From contig NZ_FNKU01000001.1 of NCBI RefSeq assembly GCF_900100365.1, positions 4,477,501-4,541,500 of the forward strand: a stretch of 64,000 nt of DNA. Direction: 5' to 3'. This DNA is from Pseudomonas cannabina. Lineage in GTDB: Bacteria > Pseudomonadota > Gammaproteobacteria > Pseudomonadales > Pseudomonadaceae. A program made the translations under genes and the position numbers. Shown here piece by piece: positions 55,023 through 64,000 of the stretch (within the stretch, counting starts at the first letter, position 1; every line of letters begins with the position of its first letter). The notes under the pieces are model-generated. The model was given only the letters and a program-made list of their open reading frames with translations. It had not been told where the DNA came from and did no database searches.

Positions 55023-56259
55023 CAGTCTTTTTCGGCTTGGCCAGCCACTCGCGCCCTTTGAGCATGCCGTGCCAGTACAGCGCAGGCAGCGCGCGTTCCT
55101 TCAGCCACCAGGCCAGTCGTGTCGGCTTGCGCCCATCCAGCAACCAGTTCGGGAAGCTCGGTGCGACCTTGCCGCCGTAAGTGAACTCGGCGAGCACGAT
55201 CTTGCCCTTCTCGACGGTCAGCGGGCAGGAGCCATAGCCGTCATACGTGGCCGTTTCGCTCAGGCGGCCCAACGCCAGCAGCAGGTTATTGGCCACCACC
55301 GGCGCTTGCTTGCGCGCGGCGGCAGCGGTTTTCGCGTTGCTGGTGTTGGTGGCATCGCCCAGCCCGTGAACATTGGCGAATTGCCGATGCCGCAGCGTGG
55401 CAGGGTCCACATCTACCCAGCCGGCTGCATCGGCAAGCGGGCTGCGGCGGATGAAATCAGGCGCAGTCTGCGGGGGTACAACGTGCAACATATCGAAGCG
55501 TTGCTCGACGGTTTCGCTGCTGCCGTCCGGCAAACTGCGGATGAACGTCGCACGCTTGCCCGGCCCGTCGACTGACACCAGCCGATGGCTGAACCTGAGG
55601 TCGATGGCGTAGCGATCCACGTAGCTCATCAGCGCCGGTACGTAGTCCGCGACCCCAAACAGCACGCCGCCTGCGTTATAAAACTGCGTATTGATCTGCG
55701 CGAGGCGCCCGGCTTTCAGCCAGTGATCGCAGGACAGGTACATGGCCTTCTGCGGCGCACCTGCGCATTTGATCGGCATCGGCGGCTGCGTGAACAGTGC
55801 GCGACCTTGTTTCAGTTCCTGCACCAGTTGCCAGGTGTACGGCGCGAGGTCAAAGCGGTAGTTGGACGTCACGCCATTGCTGCCAAGGGTTTCGACCAGC
55901 CCGTCGATGGCGGCCCAGTCCAGCTTCAGGCCTGGGCAGACCACCAGTTGCTGATAGCCAATCGTGCGCCCGTCTTCCAGCGTCAGCGCGTTGTCCTGCG
56001 GTTCGAAGCTTGCCACCGCAGCCTTGATCCACTGCACGCCTTCAGGAATCAGCGACACCATACTGCGCGCCGTCGACTGCGGCTCAAAGATGCCGGCACC
56101 GACCATCGTCCAGCCTGGCTGGTAATAATGAGTGTCGGCCGGATCAATCAGCGTGATCTGCAGCGAAGCATCGCGGGCGAGCAGGCTTGCGGCGGTGGCG
56201 ATACCGGCCGCACCAGCGCCGACGATCAGGATCTGGCAGGTGGTGTTCGAAGCATTCAT
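55006..56259 (-). CDS. Sulfide:quinone oxidoreductase-like flavoprotein (type II)
   Basis: 417 residues, a FAD disulfide-reductase fold: QILIVGAGAAGIATAASLL at residue 9, QLVVCPGLKLDWAAIDGL near 105, and PIKCAGAPQKAMYLSCDHW near 160 with the redox Cys seen in mitochondrial-type SQR. It should oxidise sulfide and pass electrons to quinone, yielding a persulfide for the next enzyme. It is sandwiched between the metallo-beta-lactamase and TauE genes, supporting this role. Confidence 0.85.
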   Translation of the reverse strand: MNASNTTCQILIVGAGAAGIATAASLLARDASLQITLIDPADTHYYQPGWTMVGAGIFEPQSTARSMVSLIPEGVQWIKAAVASFEPQDNALTLEDGRTIGYQQLVVCPGLKLDWAAIDGLVETLGSNGVTSNYRFDLAPYTWQLVQELKQGRALFTQPPMPIKCAGAPQKAMYLSCDHWLKAGRLAQINTQFYNAGGVLFGVADYVPALMSYVDRYAIDLRFSHRLVSVDGPGKRATFIRSLPDGSSETVEQRFDMLHVVPPQTAPDFIRRSPLADAAGWVDVDPATLRHRQFANVHGLGDATNTSNAKTAAAARKQAPVVANNLLLALGRLSETATYDGYGSCPLTVEKGKIVLAEFTYGGKVAPSFPNWLLDGRKPTRLAWWLKERALPALYWHGMLKGREWLAKPKKTDAPHG

Positions 56260-56286
56260 TGCAGGATTTCCAGAAGCGGACAGGGT

Positions 56287-57171
56287 TCAGAGCGCATTGA
56301 GCGGGATCTTCAGATAGACGACGCCGTTGTCTTCCGGCTCCGGAAAGTGTCCGCAGCGCATGTTGACTTGCACCGACGGCAGCATCAGCACCGGCATTTC
56401 CAGCGTCATGTCGCGGGCTTCACGCATGTTGACGAACGTGTCTTCATCGATACCGTCACGCACATGAATATTGCAGGCGCGTTGCTCGGCGACGGTAGTC
56501 ATGTATTTCAGCGCCCGACCATTGGGCAGGTAGTCGTGACACATGAACAGGACGGTCTGCGGCGGCAAGGCGAGCAGCTTGTGAATCGAGCGATACAGCG
56601 TGCGCGCATCAGCACCCGGAAAATCACAGCGGGCGGTGCCGTAGTCGGGCATGAATAATGTGTCGCCGACGAACGCGACGGTCTTGTCCCCGACCTGCAC
56701 CAGATAGCTCATACAGGCCGGGGTGTGCCCCGGCGTGTGCATGGCTTTCACCTGCAGCGTGCCGATGGCGAAAGACGCGTCATCTTCCAGCAGCACATCG
56801 AACTGACTGCCGTTGCGTGCAAAATCGGATGGGGCATTGAACAGCGCACCGAAGGTTTTTTGCACCGCCGTGATGTGGCTGCCGATCACGATCTGCCCGC
56901 CGAGCTTCTGCTTCAAATAGGGCGCTGCCGACATATGATCGGCGTGTACATGGGTTTCGAAAATCCATTGCACGGACGCCTGCAAGGCACGCACCCGGCC
57001 GATCATCCGGTCGGCAGACTCGGTGCGTGTGCGACCGGATTTGGGATCGTAATCCAGCACGCTGTCGATCAGCGCGCACTGCTTGCTGTGCATGTCCATC
57101 ACCAGATAACTGATGGTCCCGGTATCGCTGTCGAACAACGCTTCGACGTAAAGCTTTTCACCAATGATCAT
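56287..57171 (-). CDS. Persulfide dioxygenase-like metallo-beta-lactamase-fold hydrolase (ETHE1/Blh type)
   Basis: 294 residues from the ATG at 57171; a frame extension to 57267 is not supported. Metal ligands: FETHVHADHMSA (HxHxDH), HTPGHTPACMSYL (His) and FVGDTLFMPDYGTARCDFPGADARTLY (Asp), then LFMCHDYLPNGR (His). The ETHE1-type group oxidises glutathione persulfide to sulfite. It is the first gene of the blh-sqr-tauE operon, 27 bp before the sqr-like gene. The ArsR-type regulator BigR often found in this operon is not present. Confidence 0.88.
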   Translation of the reverse strand: MIIGEKLYVEALFDSDTGTISYLVMDMHSKQCALIDSVLDYDPKSGRTRTESADRMIGRVRALQASVQWIFETHVHADHMSAAPYLKQKLGGQIVIGSHITAVQKTFGALFNAPSDFARNGSQFDVLLEDDASFAIGTLQVKAMHTPGHTPACMSYLVQVGDKTVAFVGDTLFMPDYGTARCDFPGADARTLYRSIHKLLALPPQTVLFMCHDYLPNGRALKYMTTVAEQRACNIHVRDGIDEDTFVNMREARDMTLEMPVLMLPSVQVNMRCGHFPEPEDNGVVYLKIPLNAL

Positions 57172-57451
57172 GCGCACTTCCCATGGCTGTAATCGCCTTC
57201 CAGGCCGCTGCGGCGGGCTGGGCGGTTGGCAGTCGTCATTTGGCAGTCTCGATGGACCTGCCGACAAAGCTGAAACGCCTACCGCTTAGTAACTGCAAGG
57301 GAAGGTCGGTTCTGTGGTTTATCCTGCCGCCAGTCAGATGGCCCTGACTGGCATGCCCCCTCACGTAACTCACACCCAACGCTCAGCGTTATGCATAAGC
57401 CCTGAAGAGATCAGGAAAGTCGTGCTTTTTGTGGGAGTACCCTCGAGTGTT
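57172..57451. other. Intergenic region between the sulfide operon and xpt; no gene seen
   Basis: 280 bp with no convincing frame, RNA or operator. It should hold the minus-strand promoter of the sulfide-oxidation genes. No BigR-type palindrome could be identified by eye. Confidence 0.4.
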
Positions 57452-58057
<606 letters not shown>

Positions 58058-58074
58058 TCAAGTTCGTGTGTCGG

Positions 58075-60084
58075 CTAGCGTTTCAGCATGGCGCGAATGT
58101 CGGCCAGCGCGGTGTTGCCGCGCACCGCTTTGACTTCTGTCGGCGTGTCGTCGTTGCCTTCCCAAGCCAGATCGTCCGGAGGCAGTTCATCCAGAAAACG
58201 GCTGGGTGCGCAGTCGATGATTTCCCCGTACTGCTTGCGTTTGGCCGCGAAGGTGAACGCCAGGGTCTGCCGCGCGCGGGTGATGCCCACGTAGGCCAGA
58301 CGGCGTTCCTCTTCGATGGTGTCGGCTTCGATGCTGGAGCGGTGCGGGAGGATCTCCTCTTCCATGCCCATGATGAACACATAAGGAAATTCCAGCCCCT
58401 TGGACGCGTGCAAGGTCATCATCTGTACGCCTTCGGCACCGTCTTCCTCCTCCTGCTGACGCTCGAGCATGTCGCGCAAGACCAGTTTGCCGATGGCTTC
58501 CTCGATGGTCATGCCGCCTTCTTCGTCCTTTTCCAGCGTGTTTTTCAGCGCTTCGATCAGAAACCAGACGTTGCTCATCCGGTAGTCAGCGGCCTTTTCG
58601 CTGGAGCTGTTCTGACGCAGCCAGTTCTCGTAATCGATGTCCATGACCATGCTGCGTAACGCGGCGATAGGGTCGTTCTGCGCGCATTGCTGGCGCACGC
58701 CATCCATCCAGCGTTTGAAGCGCTGCAAGCGGTCGGTGTAACGGCTGTCCAGGTGCGCACCAAGACCGATCTCGTCGGTGGCGGCGTACATCGATACTTT
58801 GCGCTCGGTGGCGTAGTTGCCCAGTTTTTCCAGCGTCGTCGAGCCGATTTCGCGGCGCGGAACGTTGATCACCCGCAGGAACGCGTTGTCGTCATCCGGG
58901 TTTACCAGCAGGCGGAAGTAGGCCATCAGGTCTTTCACTTCCTGACGGCCGAAGAAGCTGTTGCCGCCTGACAAGCGATACGGCACCTGATGGTGCTGCA
59001 GTTTCAGCTCGATCAGCTTGGCCTGGTAATTACCGCGATACAGAATGGCGAAATCGCTGTAAGGCCGGTCGGTGCGCAGGTGCAGGGTGAGGATTTCCAT
59101 CGCCACCCGCTCGGCCTCGGCGTCTTCGTTGCGGCAGCGAATCACCCGGATCTCGTCGCCATGGCCCATGTCGGACCACAGTTGTTTTTCGAAAGCATGC
59201 GGATTGTTGGAGATCAGCACGTTGGCGCAACGCAGGATGCGGCTGGTCGAGCGGTAGTTCTGCTCGAGCATGACCACTTTCAGCGACGGATAATCGTCCT
59301 TGAGCAGCATCAGGTTTTCCGGCCGTGCACCGCGCCAGGCGTAGATCGACTGGTCGTCGTCGCCAACCACGGTGAACTGGTTGCGCGAGCCGATCAGCAG
59401 TTTAACCAGCAAGTACTGGCTGGCGTTGGTGTCCTGGTACTCGTCCACCAGCAGGTAGCGCACCTTGTTCTGCCATTTCTCCAGAACGTCGGGGTGTTCC
59501 TGGAACAGCTTGACCGGCACCAGAATCAGGTCATCGAAGTCCACCGCGTTGTACGCCTTGAGCGTGCGCTGATAATGCGTGTAGACGATGGCGGCGGTCT
59601 GTTCCTTGGGGTTACGAGCGTTTTCCAGCGCCTCGGCAGGCAGGATCAGGTCGTTTTTCCACGAGCCGATCATGTTCTTGATTTCGTCGACGCCGTCGTC
59701 GCCCGAATACTCTTTCTGCATGATGTCGGTCATCAGGGCCTTGACGTCCGTCTCGTCAAAGATCGAGAACCCCGGTTTGTAACCGAGCCGCGTGTGTTCC
59801 TTGCGGATGATATTCAGGCCCAGGTTATGGAACGTCGAGACCGTCAGACCGCGCCCTTCGCCGCCCCTGAGCAATGTGCCGACCCGCTCTTTCATCTCGC
59901 GCGCGGCCTTGTTGGTAAAGGTCATGGCGACGATGTACTGGGCGCGGATGCCGCAGTTCTGGATCAGATGGGCAATCTTGCGGGTAATCACGCTGGTCTT
60001 GCCGGAACCGGCACCGGCGAGCACCAAGAGAGGGCCGCCGACGTAGTTCACGGCTTCCTGCTGCCGGGGATTGAGTCGGGACAT
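58075..60084 (-). CDS. rep: ATP-dependent DNA helicase Rep
   Basis: 669 residues from the ATG at 60084 (MSRLNPRQQEAVNYV). UvrD/Rep-type SF1 helicase: Q-motif and Walker A LVLAGAGSGKTSVITRK at residue 21, motif Ia AMTFTNKAAREMKER, Walker B LLVDEYQDTN near 217, motif III VVGDDDQSIYAWRGA, motif V MTLHASKGLEFPYVF and motif VI RRLAYVGITRARQTL. It unwinds 3'-5' and removes proteins ahead of forks. The gene order rep next to xpt and a GGDEF/EAL gene is as in P. aeruginosa. Confidence 0.96.
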   Translation of the reverse strand: MSRLNPRQQEAVNYVGGPLLVLAGAGSGKTSVITRKIAHLIQNCGIRAQYIVAMTFTNKAAREMKERVGTLLRGGEGRGLTVSTFHNLGLNIIRKEHTRLGYKPGFSIFDETDVKALMTDIMQKEYSGDDGVDEIKNMIGSWKNDLILPAEALENARNPKEQTAAIVYTHYQRTLKAYNAVDFDDLILVPVKLFQEHPDVLEKWQNKVRYLLVDEYQDTNASQYLLVKLLIGSRNQFTVVGDDDQSIYAWRGARPENLMLLKDDYPSLKVVMLEQNYRSTSRILRCANVLISNNPHAFEKQLWSDMGHGDEIRVIRCRNEDAEAERVAMEILTLHLRTDRPYSDFAILYRGNYQAKLIELKLQHHQVPYRLSGGNSFFGRQEVKDLMAYFRLLVNPDDDNAFLRVINVPRREIGSTTLEKLGNYATERKVSMYAATDEIGLGAHLDSRYTDRLQRFKRWMDGVRQQCAQNDPIAALRSMVMDIDYENWLRQNSSSEKAADYRMSNVWFLIEALKNTLEKDEEGGMTIEEAIGKLVLRDMLERQQEEEDGAEGVQMMTLHASKGLEFPYVFIMGMEEEILPHRSSIEADTIEEERRLAYVGITRARQTLAFTFAAKRKQYGEIIDCAPSRFLDELPPDDLAWEGNDDTPTEVKAVRGNTALADIRAMLKR

Positions 60085-60288
60085 GGCGGTATGAAGCATC
60101 GTCTGCGAAAAAGGTCGAGCATTTTAACAGGCCCACGGTTTTGTGCAGCGATCATCGTCACCGGCAGTGACCGCTATCTAATTTTTCTGGTTTTGTTACA
60201 TTTGCGCCGCGACGCGACGATACGTGTGCCTGTCACGCTCCCTGAAGCGTGCGGCCACCGATTTTTCCTTTGTACTTAGGAAGTTAGA

Positions 60289-61953
60289 TTGCCTACGCCT
60301 GTCGAACCCTTGCAATTGCTATTGTTGGCGCACGAGCCTTTCTGGCAGGCGCTCTTGAGCGACTGCCTCACAGCGCCAGGCAGCAACATAACGCTGGTGT
60401 CAGCCACCCATTGGGATGCTTTCGATGTGCGTTATGGCAACGAGCGCAACACCGTGCTGTTGACAACACCCGAGCTGCAACCCCGTACCGGTAGCTGCCT
60501 GTTACCAACGGTTGTGCTGCTCGAAGAGGAACCGCTGGTCGGACCGAGTGGCGTCAGTGACTGGCTGGTGCGGGATTCGCTGACCGGCGATGCCCTGCGC
60601 CGATGCCTGCGTTACGTGCACGAACGCGGCCGTCTGGAAGACAGCCTGCGACGCCTGGCGGGTCAGGACCCGCTGACCGGCATCGCCAACCGCCAGGGTT
60701 TTCAGGTGCTGCTGGCGTCTCGTCTGGCCGAAGGCGGCGATCTGGCGCTAGGCCATCTTGACCTCGACAACTTTCGAAGTGCCAATGATTCACTGGGCCA
60801 TCAGGCCGGTGACCGGCTGATCATGCAGGTCGTGGCCCGTCTGAAGAATCAGCTCGATGCCGGTGACCAGATCGCGCGTCTGGGCGGCGACGAATTCGCA
60901 CTGCTGATCGACACCCGCAACACACCCGAACGCGCCATGCAGCTGGCCGAACGAATCACCGACGTGCTGTCCGAACCTTACTGGGTCGACGGTGAAAGCC
61001 TGTTGCTCGGCTGCAGCCTGGGAATTGCCCATTCGCAAACCGAACCTGAAGTCGACCCGCTGATGTGGCATGCGCATATTGCCATGCGTCAGGCCAAGAG
61101 CATGCAGGGCTGCACCTTCCACCTGTTCGACGAGCGCATCAGCCGCAACGCCCGCAGCCTCGCAGACCTCGAAGGTGAACTGCGACGCGCCTTGCGCCGC
61201 GACGAGATGGAGCTGCATTACCAGCCACGGCTTTGCCTGCAAACCGGGCGCATCGTCGGGCTGGAGGCACTGGTGCGCTGGCGTCATCACGAGCGCGGGC
61301 TGCTGCCGCCCAGCGAATTCGTGCCGCTGGCCGAACAGAGCGGGCTGATCGTGCCGCTGGGCTACTGGGTGATTTTCCGGGCGTTGCGCGATATGCAGGC
61401 CATGCGCGAACAGGGTTTTGCGCCTTTGCACATGGCAATCAACCTGTCGTTCCGGCAGTTTCAGGACAGCCAGCTACTCCCGACGCTCAGCCGTCTGATT
61501 GAAGAACACGACGTCGATGCGCGCTGGCTGGAATTCGAACTGACCGAAACTTCGGTTATGCGCCGCAGCGATCAGGTCAGGCAGACCATGGAAGCGCTGG
61601 GCCGGCTGGGTGTTCGTTTTTCGCTGGATGACTTCGGTACCGGCTATTCGTCATTCATGCACCTCAACAGCCTGCCCATCGCGCTGCTCAAGGTCGACAT
61701 GGGCTTCGTCGGGCAGATGGAGTCACGCGAAGAGAACCGCAAACTGGTCCACGCGATGATCAATCTGGCGCACAACCTGAACTTGGAAGTGGTTGCAGAA
61801 GGCGTCGAAACGATCGGACAAATGGCCTTGCTGCGCAGTTTCGGCTGCGATCAGGTGCAGGGCTATCTGATCAGCAGGCCGCTGCCGATGGCGGCGCTGG
61901 TGAAGTATCTGCGCTCGGGAGCCGGCTACACGGAGGTATCGACGTCGGGATGA
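60289..61953 (+). CDS. GGDEF/EAL cyclic-di-GMP phosphodiesterase-type protein (ProE-like)
   Basis: 554 residues with a TTG start preceded by AGGAAG. An N-terminal receiver-like domain of about 115 residues lacks an obvious phospho-Asp. The GGDEF domain has an intact RLGGDEFALL near residue 200 but no RxxD I-site (DAGD instead). The EAL domain starts with GLEALVRWRHHERG near 325 and has ELTETS, DDFGTGYSSFMHL, LLKVDMGFV and EGVET, so phosphodiesterase residues look complete. The orthologue in P. aeruginosa (PA5295, ProE) is a phosphodiesterase controlling exopolysaccharide. No membrane segment. Confidence 0.88.
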   Translation: MPTPVEPLQLLLLAHEPFWQALLSDCLTAPGSNITLVSATHWDAFDVRYGNERNTVLLTTPELQPRTGSCLLPTVVLLEEEPLVGPSGVSDWLVRDSLTGDALRRCLRYVHERGRLEDSLRRLAGQDPLTGIANRQGFQVLLASRLAEGGDLALGHLDLDNFRSANDSLGHQAGDRLIMQVVARLKNQLDAGDQIARLGGDEFALLIDTRNTPERAMQLAERITDVLSEPYWVDGESLLLGCSLGIAHSQTEPEVDPLMWHAHIAMRQAKSMQGCTFHLFDERISRNARSLADLEGELRRALRRDEMELHYQPRLCLQTGRIVGLEALVRWRHHERGLLPPSEFVPLAEQSGLIVPLGYWVIFRALRDMQAMREQGFAPLHMAINLSFRQFQDSQLLPTLSRLIEEHDVDARWLEFELTETSVMRRSDQVRQTMEALGRLGVRFSLDDFGTGYSSFMHLNSLPIALLKVDMGFVGQMESREENRKLVHAMINLAHNLNLEVVAEGVETIGQMALLRSFGCDQVQGYLISRPLPMAALVKYLRSGAGYTEVSTSG

Positions 61954-61965
61954 CGGTGTGCCGGT

Positions 61966-63348
61966 TCAGCCCGGCACCGCCACGCCCGAGGCTTCCCGAC
62001 GTAGCAGGCGAGCCGTCTTCCACTCGAACGCGTAAGTCAGCGCCGCCGCCGAGCAGAACAGGCCCAACGCCAGCCCCCACCACACGCCCGGTGCGCCCGC
62101 GTCAGCATAAAATCCGAGCAGCCACGCGGCAGGCGCAGCGATCAGCCAGTAGCAACCAAGGCCGATCAGGAACGTGGTCCGCGCATCCTTTAGCCCGCGA
62201 ATCGCGCCCATCGCAATGGTCTGAGTGCCGTCGAAGAACTCGAACCACGCGGCGATTGCCAACAGCTTCGCCGCCAGCACGACAATCTCGGCAAATGCCG
62301 GGTCATCGAGGTCCAGAAACAGACCGATGACCCAATGCGGGGCCAGCCAGAACAGAATCCCGAACATCAACATCACGGTGCCGCCAAAACCGATGCCTAC
62401 ACGTCCGGCGGTGCGCGCCATGAGCATATTGCCAGCGCCGTAGTGCTGACCGATCCGCATGGTCACCGCATAGGAAATACCCACCGGAATCATGAACGCC
62501 ATGGACACCGTCTGCAGGGCGATCTGGTGCGCCGCCATCTGCGTACTGCCCATTGCTCCCATGCAGAAGGCCGCGAAGGTAAAGAGCCCGACTTCTACTG
62601 CGTAAGTCCCGCCAATTGGCAGGCCGAGGCGCCACAGCTCTTTCAGATGACTGCGCGACAGCTTCGAGAGCCCTTTGCTGATCGGATACGCCGCATAGGC
62701 CGGATGCTGCTTGATGTGCCACGCCAGCGCCAGCGCCATGCAGTTGGTCACGACGGCGGTGACCAGGCCGATGCCCATCAACCCGAGGTTCGGCAAGCCG
62801 AGCCATTGATGAATCATCGCGTAATTGAGCGCGAAGTTGGCGACCGCGCCGGCCACGCTGATAGTCATGACCGGCCCCGCACGGCCCAGCGCACTGGTGA
62901 AGCCGCGCAGCGCCATGAAGCTGAGCAGACCGGGCAAGGCAAGGGGCAGGGTGATCAGAAATTGAGCAGCCATGTGCACGTTGGCTTCGGCCTGACCGAA
63001 CTGCAACAGCACCGGTTCCAGGTTCCACAGCACCAATGCGGCCACCAGTGCCATGCCCCACGCCAGCCACAACCCGGCCTGCGTCAGACGCGTCGCCCCC
63101 TCGGTATCGCCGGCCCCATGGCGAATGGCAACCAGCGTACCGACCGCCGCCATCACACCGACACAGAAGAACGAGATAAAGCTATAGGTCGCCGCCCCCA
63201 GACCACCGCCAGCCAGCGCTTCGGGGCCGATCTTGCCCATCATGACGGTGTCGGTGAACACCATCAGCATGTGCGCCATTTGTGAAGCGATCAGCGGCCC
63301 GGCCAGGCGCAGGATAATCCAGAGTTCTTTGAGGGCGGGCTGCTGCAT
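61966..63348 (-). CDS. MATE-family multidrug/Na+ or H+ antiporter
   Basis: 460 residues, 12 hydrophobic helices in two related halves. NorM-type patterns: LAGPLIASQMAHMLMVFTDTVMMGKIGPEALAGGGLG near the start, MGAMGSTQMAAHQIALQTVSMAFMIPVGISYAVTMRIGQHYGAG near residue 270. It exports cationic compounds across the inner membrane; P. aeruginosa PA5294 is the positional counterpart. It is divergent from the LysR gene, 156 bp away, and convergent with the EAL gene, 12 bp away. Confidence 0.9.
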   Translation of the reverse strand: MQQPALKELWIILRLAGPLIASQMAHMLMVFTDTVMMGKIGPEALAGGGLGAATYSFISFFCVGVMAAVGTLVAIRHGAGDTEGATRLTQAGLWLAWGMALVAALVLWNLEPVLLQFGQAEANVHMAAQFLITLPLALPGLLSFMALRGFTSALGRAGPVMTISVAGAVANFALNYAMIHQWLGLPNLGLMGIGLVTAVVTNCMALALAWHIKQHPAYAAYPISKGLSKLSRSHLKELWRLGLPIGGTYAVEVGLFTFAAFCMGAMGSTQMAAHQIALQTVSMAFMIPVGISYAVTMRIGQHYGAGNMLMARTAGRVGIGFGGTVMLMFGILFWLAPHWVIGLFLDLDDPAFAEIVVLAAKLLAIAAWFEFFDGTQTIAMGAIRGLKDARTTFLIGLGCYWLIAAPAAWLLGFYADAGAPGVWWGLALGLFCSAAALTYAFEWKTARLLRREASGVAVPG

Positions 63349-63504
63349 GTTGGGGGTGCTCTACGGCGAAGGACTAATGAGCCGCGTATTCTGGGCATTT
63401 AAACAATGGAGCACAAAACGATAAATCCGATGCTCAGCATGACTAAAACTCATCTGAAGCAATTTGCAGTAAAGTAACGCTTCATCGCCAGCAGGACGCG
63501 CCGC

Positions 63505-64000
63505 ATGCCTCGCAGTCTTCCGCCACTTTATGCACTTCGGGCATTTGAAGCCGCCGCCCGGCATACCTCGTTCACCCGCGCAGCAGCAGAATTGTCGATC
63601 ACCCAAAGTGCGGTCAGTCGACATATCCGCACGCTGGAAGAGTACTTCGCCTGTCGTCTGTTTCAGCGCAACGGGCGCAACCTGCAACTGACCGAGTCGG
63701 CACGCGCCCTGTTGCCCGGCGTGCGTGATGGCTTTCTGGCGCTGGAGCGGGCGTGCAGCACCTTGCAGACCGAAGAAGGCATCCTGCGCATGAAAACGCC
63801 CTCCACCCTGACCATGCGCTGGTTGCTGGCGCGGCTCAGCCGTTTTCGTCATCTGCAACCGGGCAATGAAGTGCAACTGACCAGCGCCTGGATGGACATC
63901 GACGCTGTGGACTTCACTCAGGAGCCTTTCGACTGCGCAATTTTGCTCAGCCATGGCCACTTTCCGGCGGACTGGGAAGCGACGCTGCTGTTCCCGGAGT
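63505..64000 (+). CDS. LysR-family transcriptional regulator (GcvA-like), 5' part
   Basis: The first 165 codons of a gene running off the window. N-terminal LysR helix-turn-helix (PPLYALRAFEAAARHTSFTRAAAELSITQSAVSRHIRTLEEYFACRLFQRNGRNLQLTESARALL), then the start of the effector domain (LTMRWLLARLSRFR). It resembles the GcvA/AmpR-type branch. It diverges from the MATE gene and may control it. Confidence 0.88.
   Translation, partial: MPRSLPPLYALRAFEAAARHTSFTRAAAELSITQSAVSRHIRTLEEYFACRLFQRNGRNLQLTESARALLPGVRDGFLALERACSTLQTEEGILRMKTPSTLTMRWLLARLSRFRHLQPGNEVQLTSAWMDIDAVDFTQEPFDCAILLSHGHFPADWEATLLFPE

Noticed and set aside
58990..60279. 429-codon open frame antisense to rep
   Set aside because: Fully within rep, whose helicase motifs are all present; no start signal.

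Overview
The window is a chromosomal segment of a fluorescent pseudomonad, most likely of the Pseudomonas syringae group. This rests on gene content and order (ptsP-lgt-thyA; a hut operon with two hutH genes; ntrBC with two DUF4124 genes; the kauB/pauB-lrp-dadA-ridA-dadX-pauR-cycB block; rep, a GGDEF/EAL gene and a MATE gene), on GC-rich codon use, and on REPIN-type repeats of the GTGGGAGCGA...TCGCGAA family. No tRNA, rRNA, CRISPR array or replication origin was seen.

Layout. 1-4437: 3' end of ptsP, lgt, thyA, then two unrecognised genes. 4459-7255: divergent cadR/cadA metal-efflux pair around a MerR-type promoter. 7492-18692: one minus-strand histidine-utilisation block, hutU-X-W-V-H1-H2-T-I-G, behind a sigma54-like promoter overlapped by a HutC-type operator; hutC, hutD and hutF are not here. 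19293-21287: betT, interrupted by an in-frame TGA. 21453-22727: an accessory patch with a PemK/MazF-like gene, probably frameshifted, and a candidate structured small RNA. 22761-31778: a LacI-type regulator diverging from a TonB-dependent receptor, flavin monooxygenase, sulfonate-type binding protein and aldo/keto reductase, with a convergent amidase. 31891-36505: ntrC, ntrB, two DUF4124 genes and a secreted chorismate mutase. 36627-38235: a complete IS1182-family element with 19-bp perfect inverted repeats. 38392-40768: an I78-like inhibitor, a cupin and an aldehyde dehydrogenase. 41076-45712: MFS transporter, phospholipase D-like lipoprotein, MocR-type regulator and DUF1127 protein. 45717-51937: polyamine and D/L-alanine catabolism (pauB-like oxidase, lrp/dadR, dadA, ridA, dadX, pauR) and cytochrome c5. 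52034-57171: a CoA hydrolase/transferase-like gene and a three-gene sulfide-oxidation operon. 57452-64000: xpt (interrupted by a TAG), rep, a GGDEF/EAL protein, a MATE pump and the start of a LysR regulator.

How the genes work together. Much of the window is nitrogen economy: PtsP (nitrogen PTS), NtrBC, histidine uptake and breakdown to glutamate, and polyamine and alanine catabolism. The hut and ntrB upstream regions both carry GG-N10-GC sigma54-type elements, and the ntrB region also has a GCACC-N5-GGTGC NtrC-type box. Two genes (betT, xpt) carry single nonsense codons in otherwise intact frames, both explicable by G:C to A:T transitions, and an IS sits between two genes. Together these suggest a strain undergoing gene decay, as in host-adapted pathovars.

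All calls come from reading the sequence by eye; no database search was run, so family names are recognition-based.
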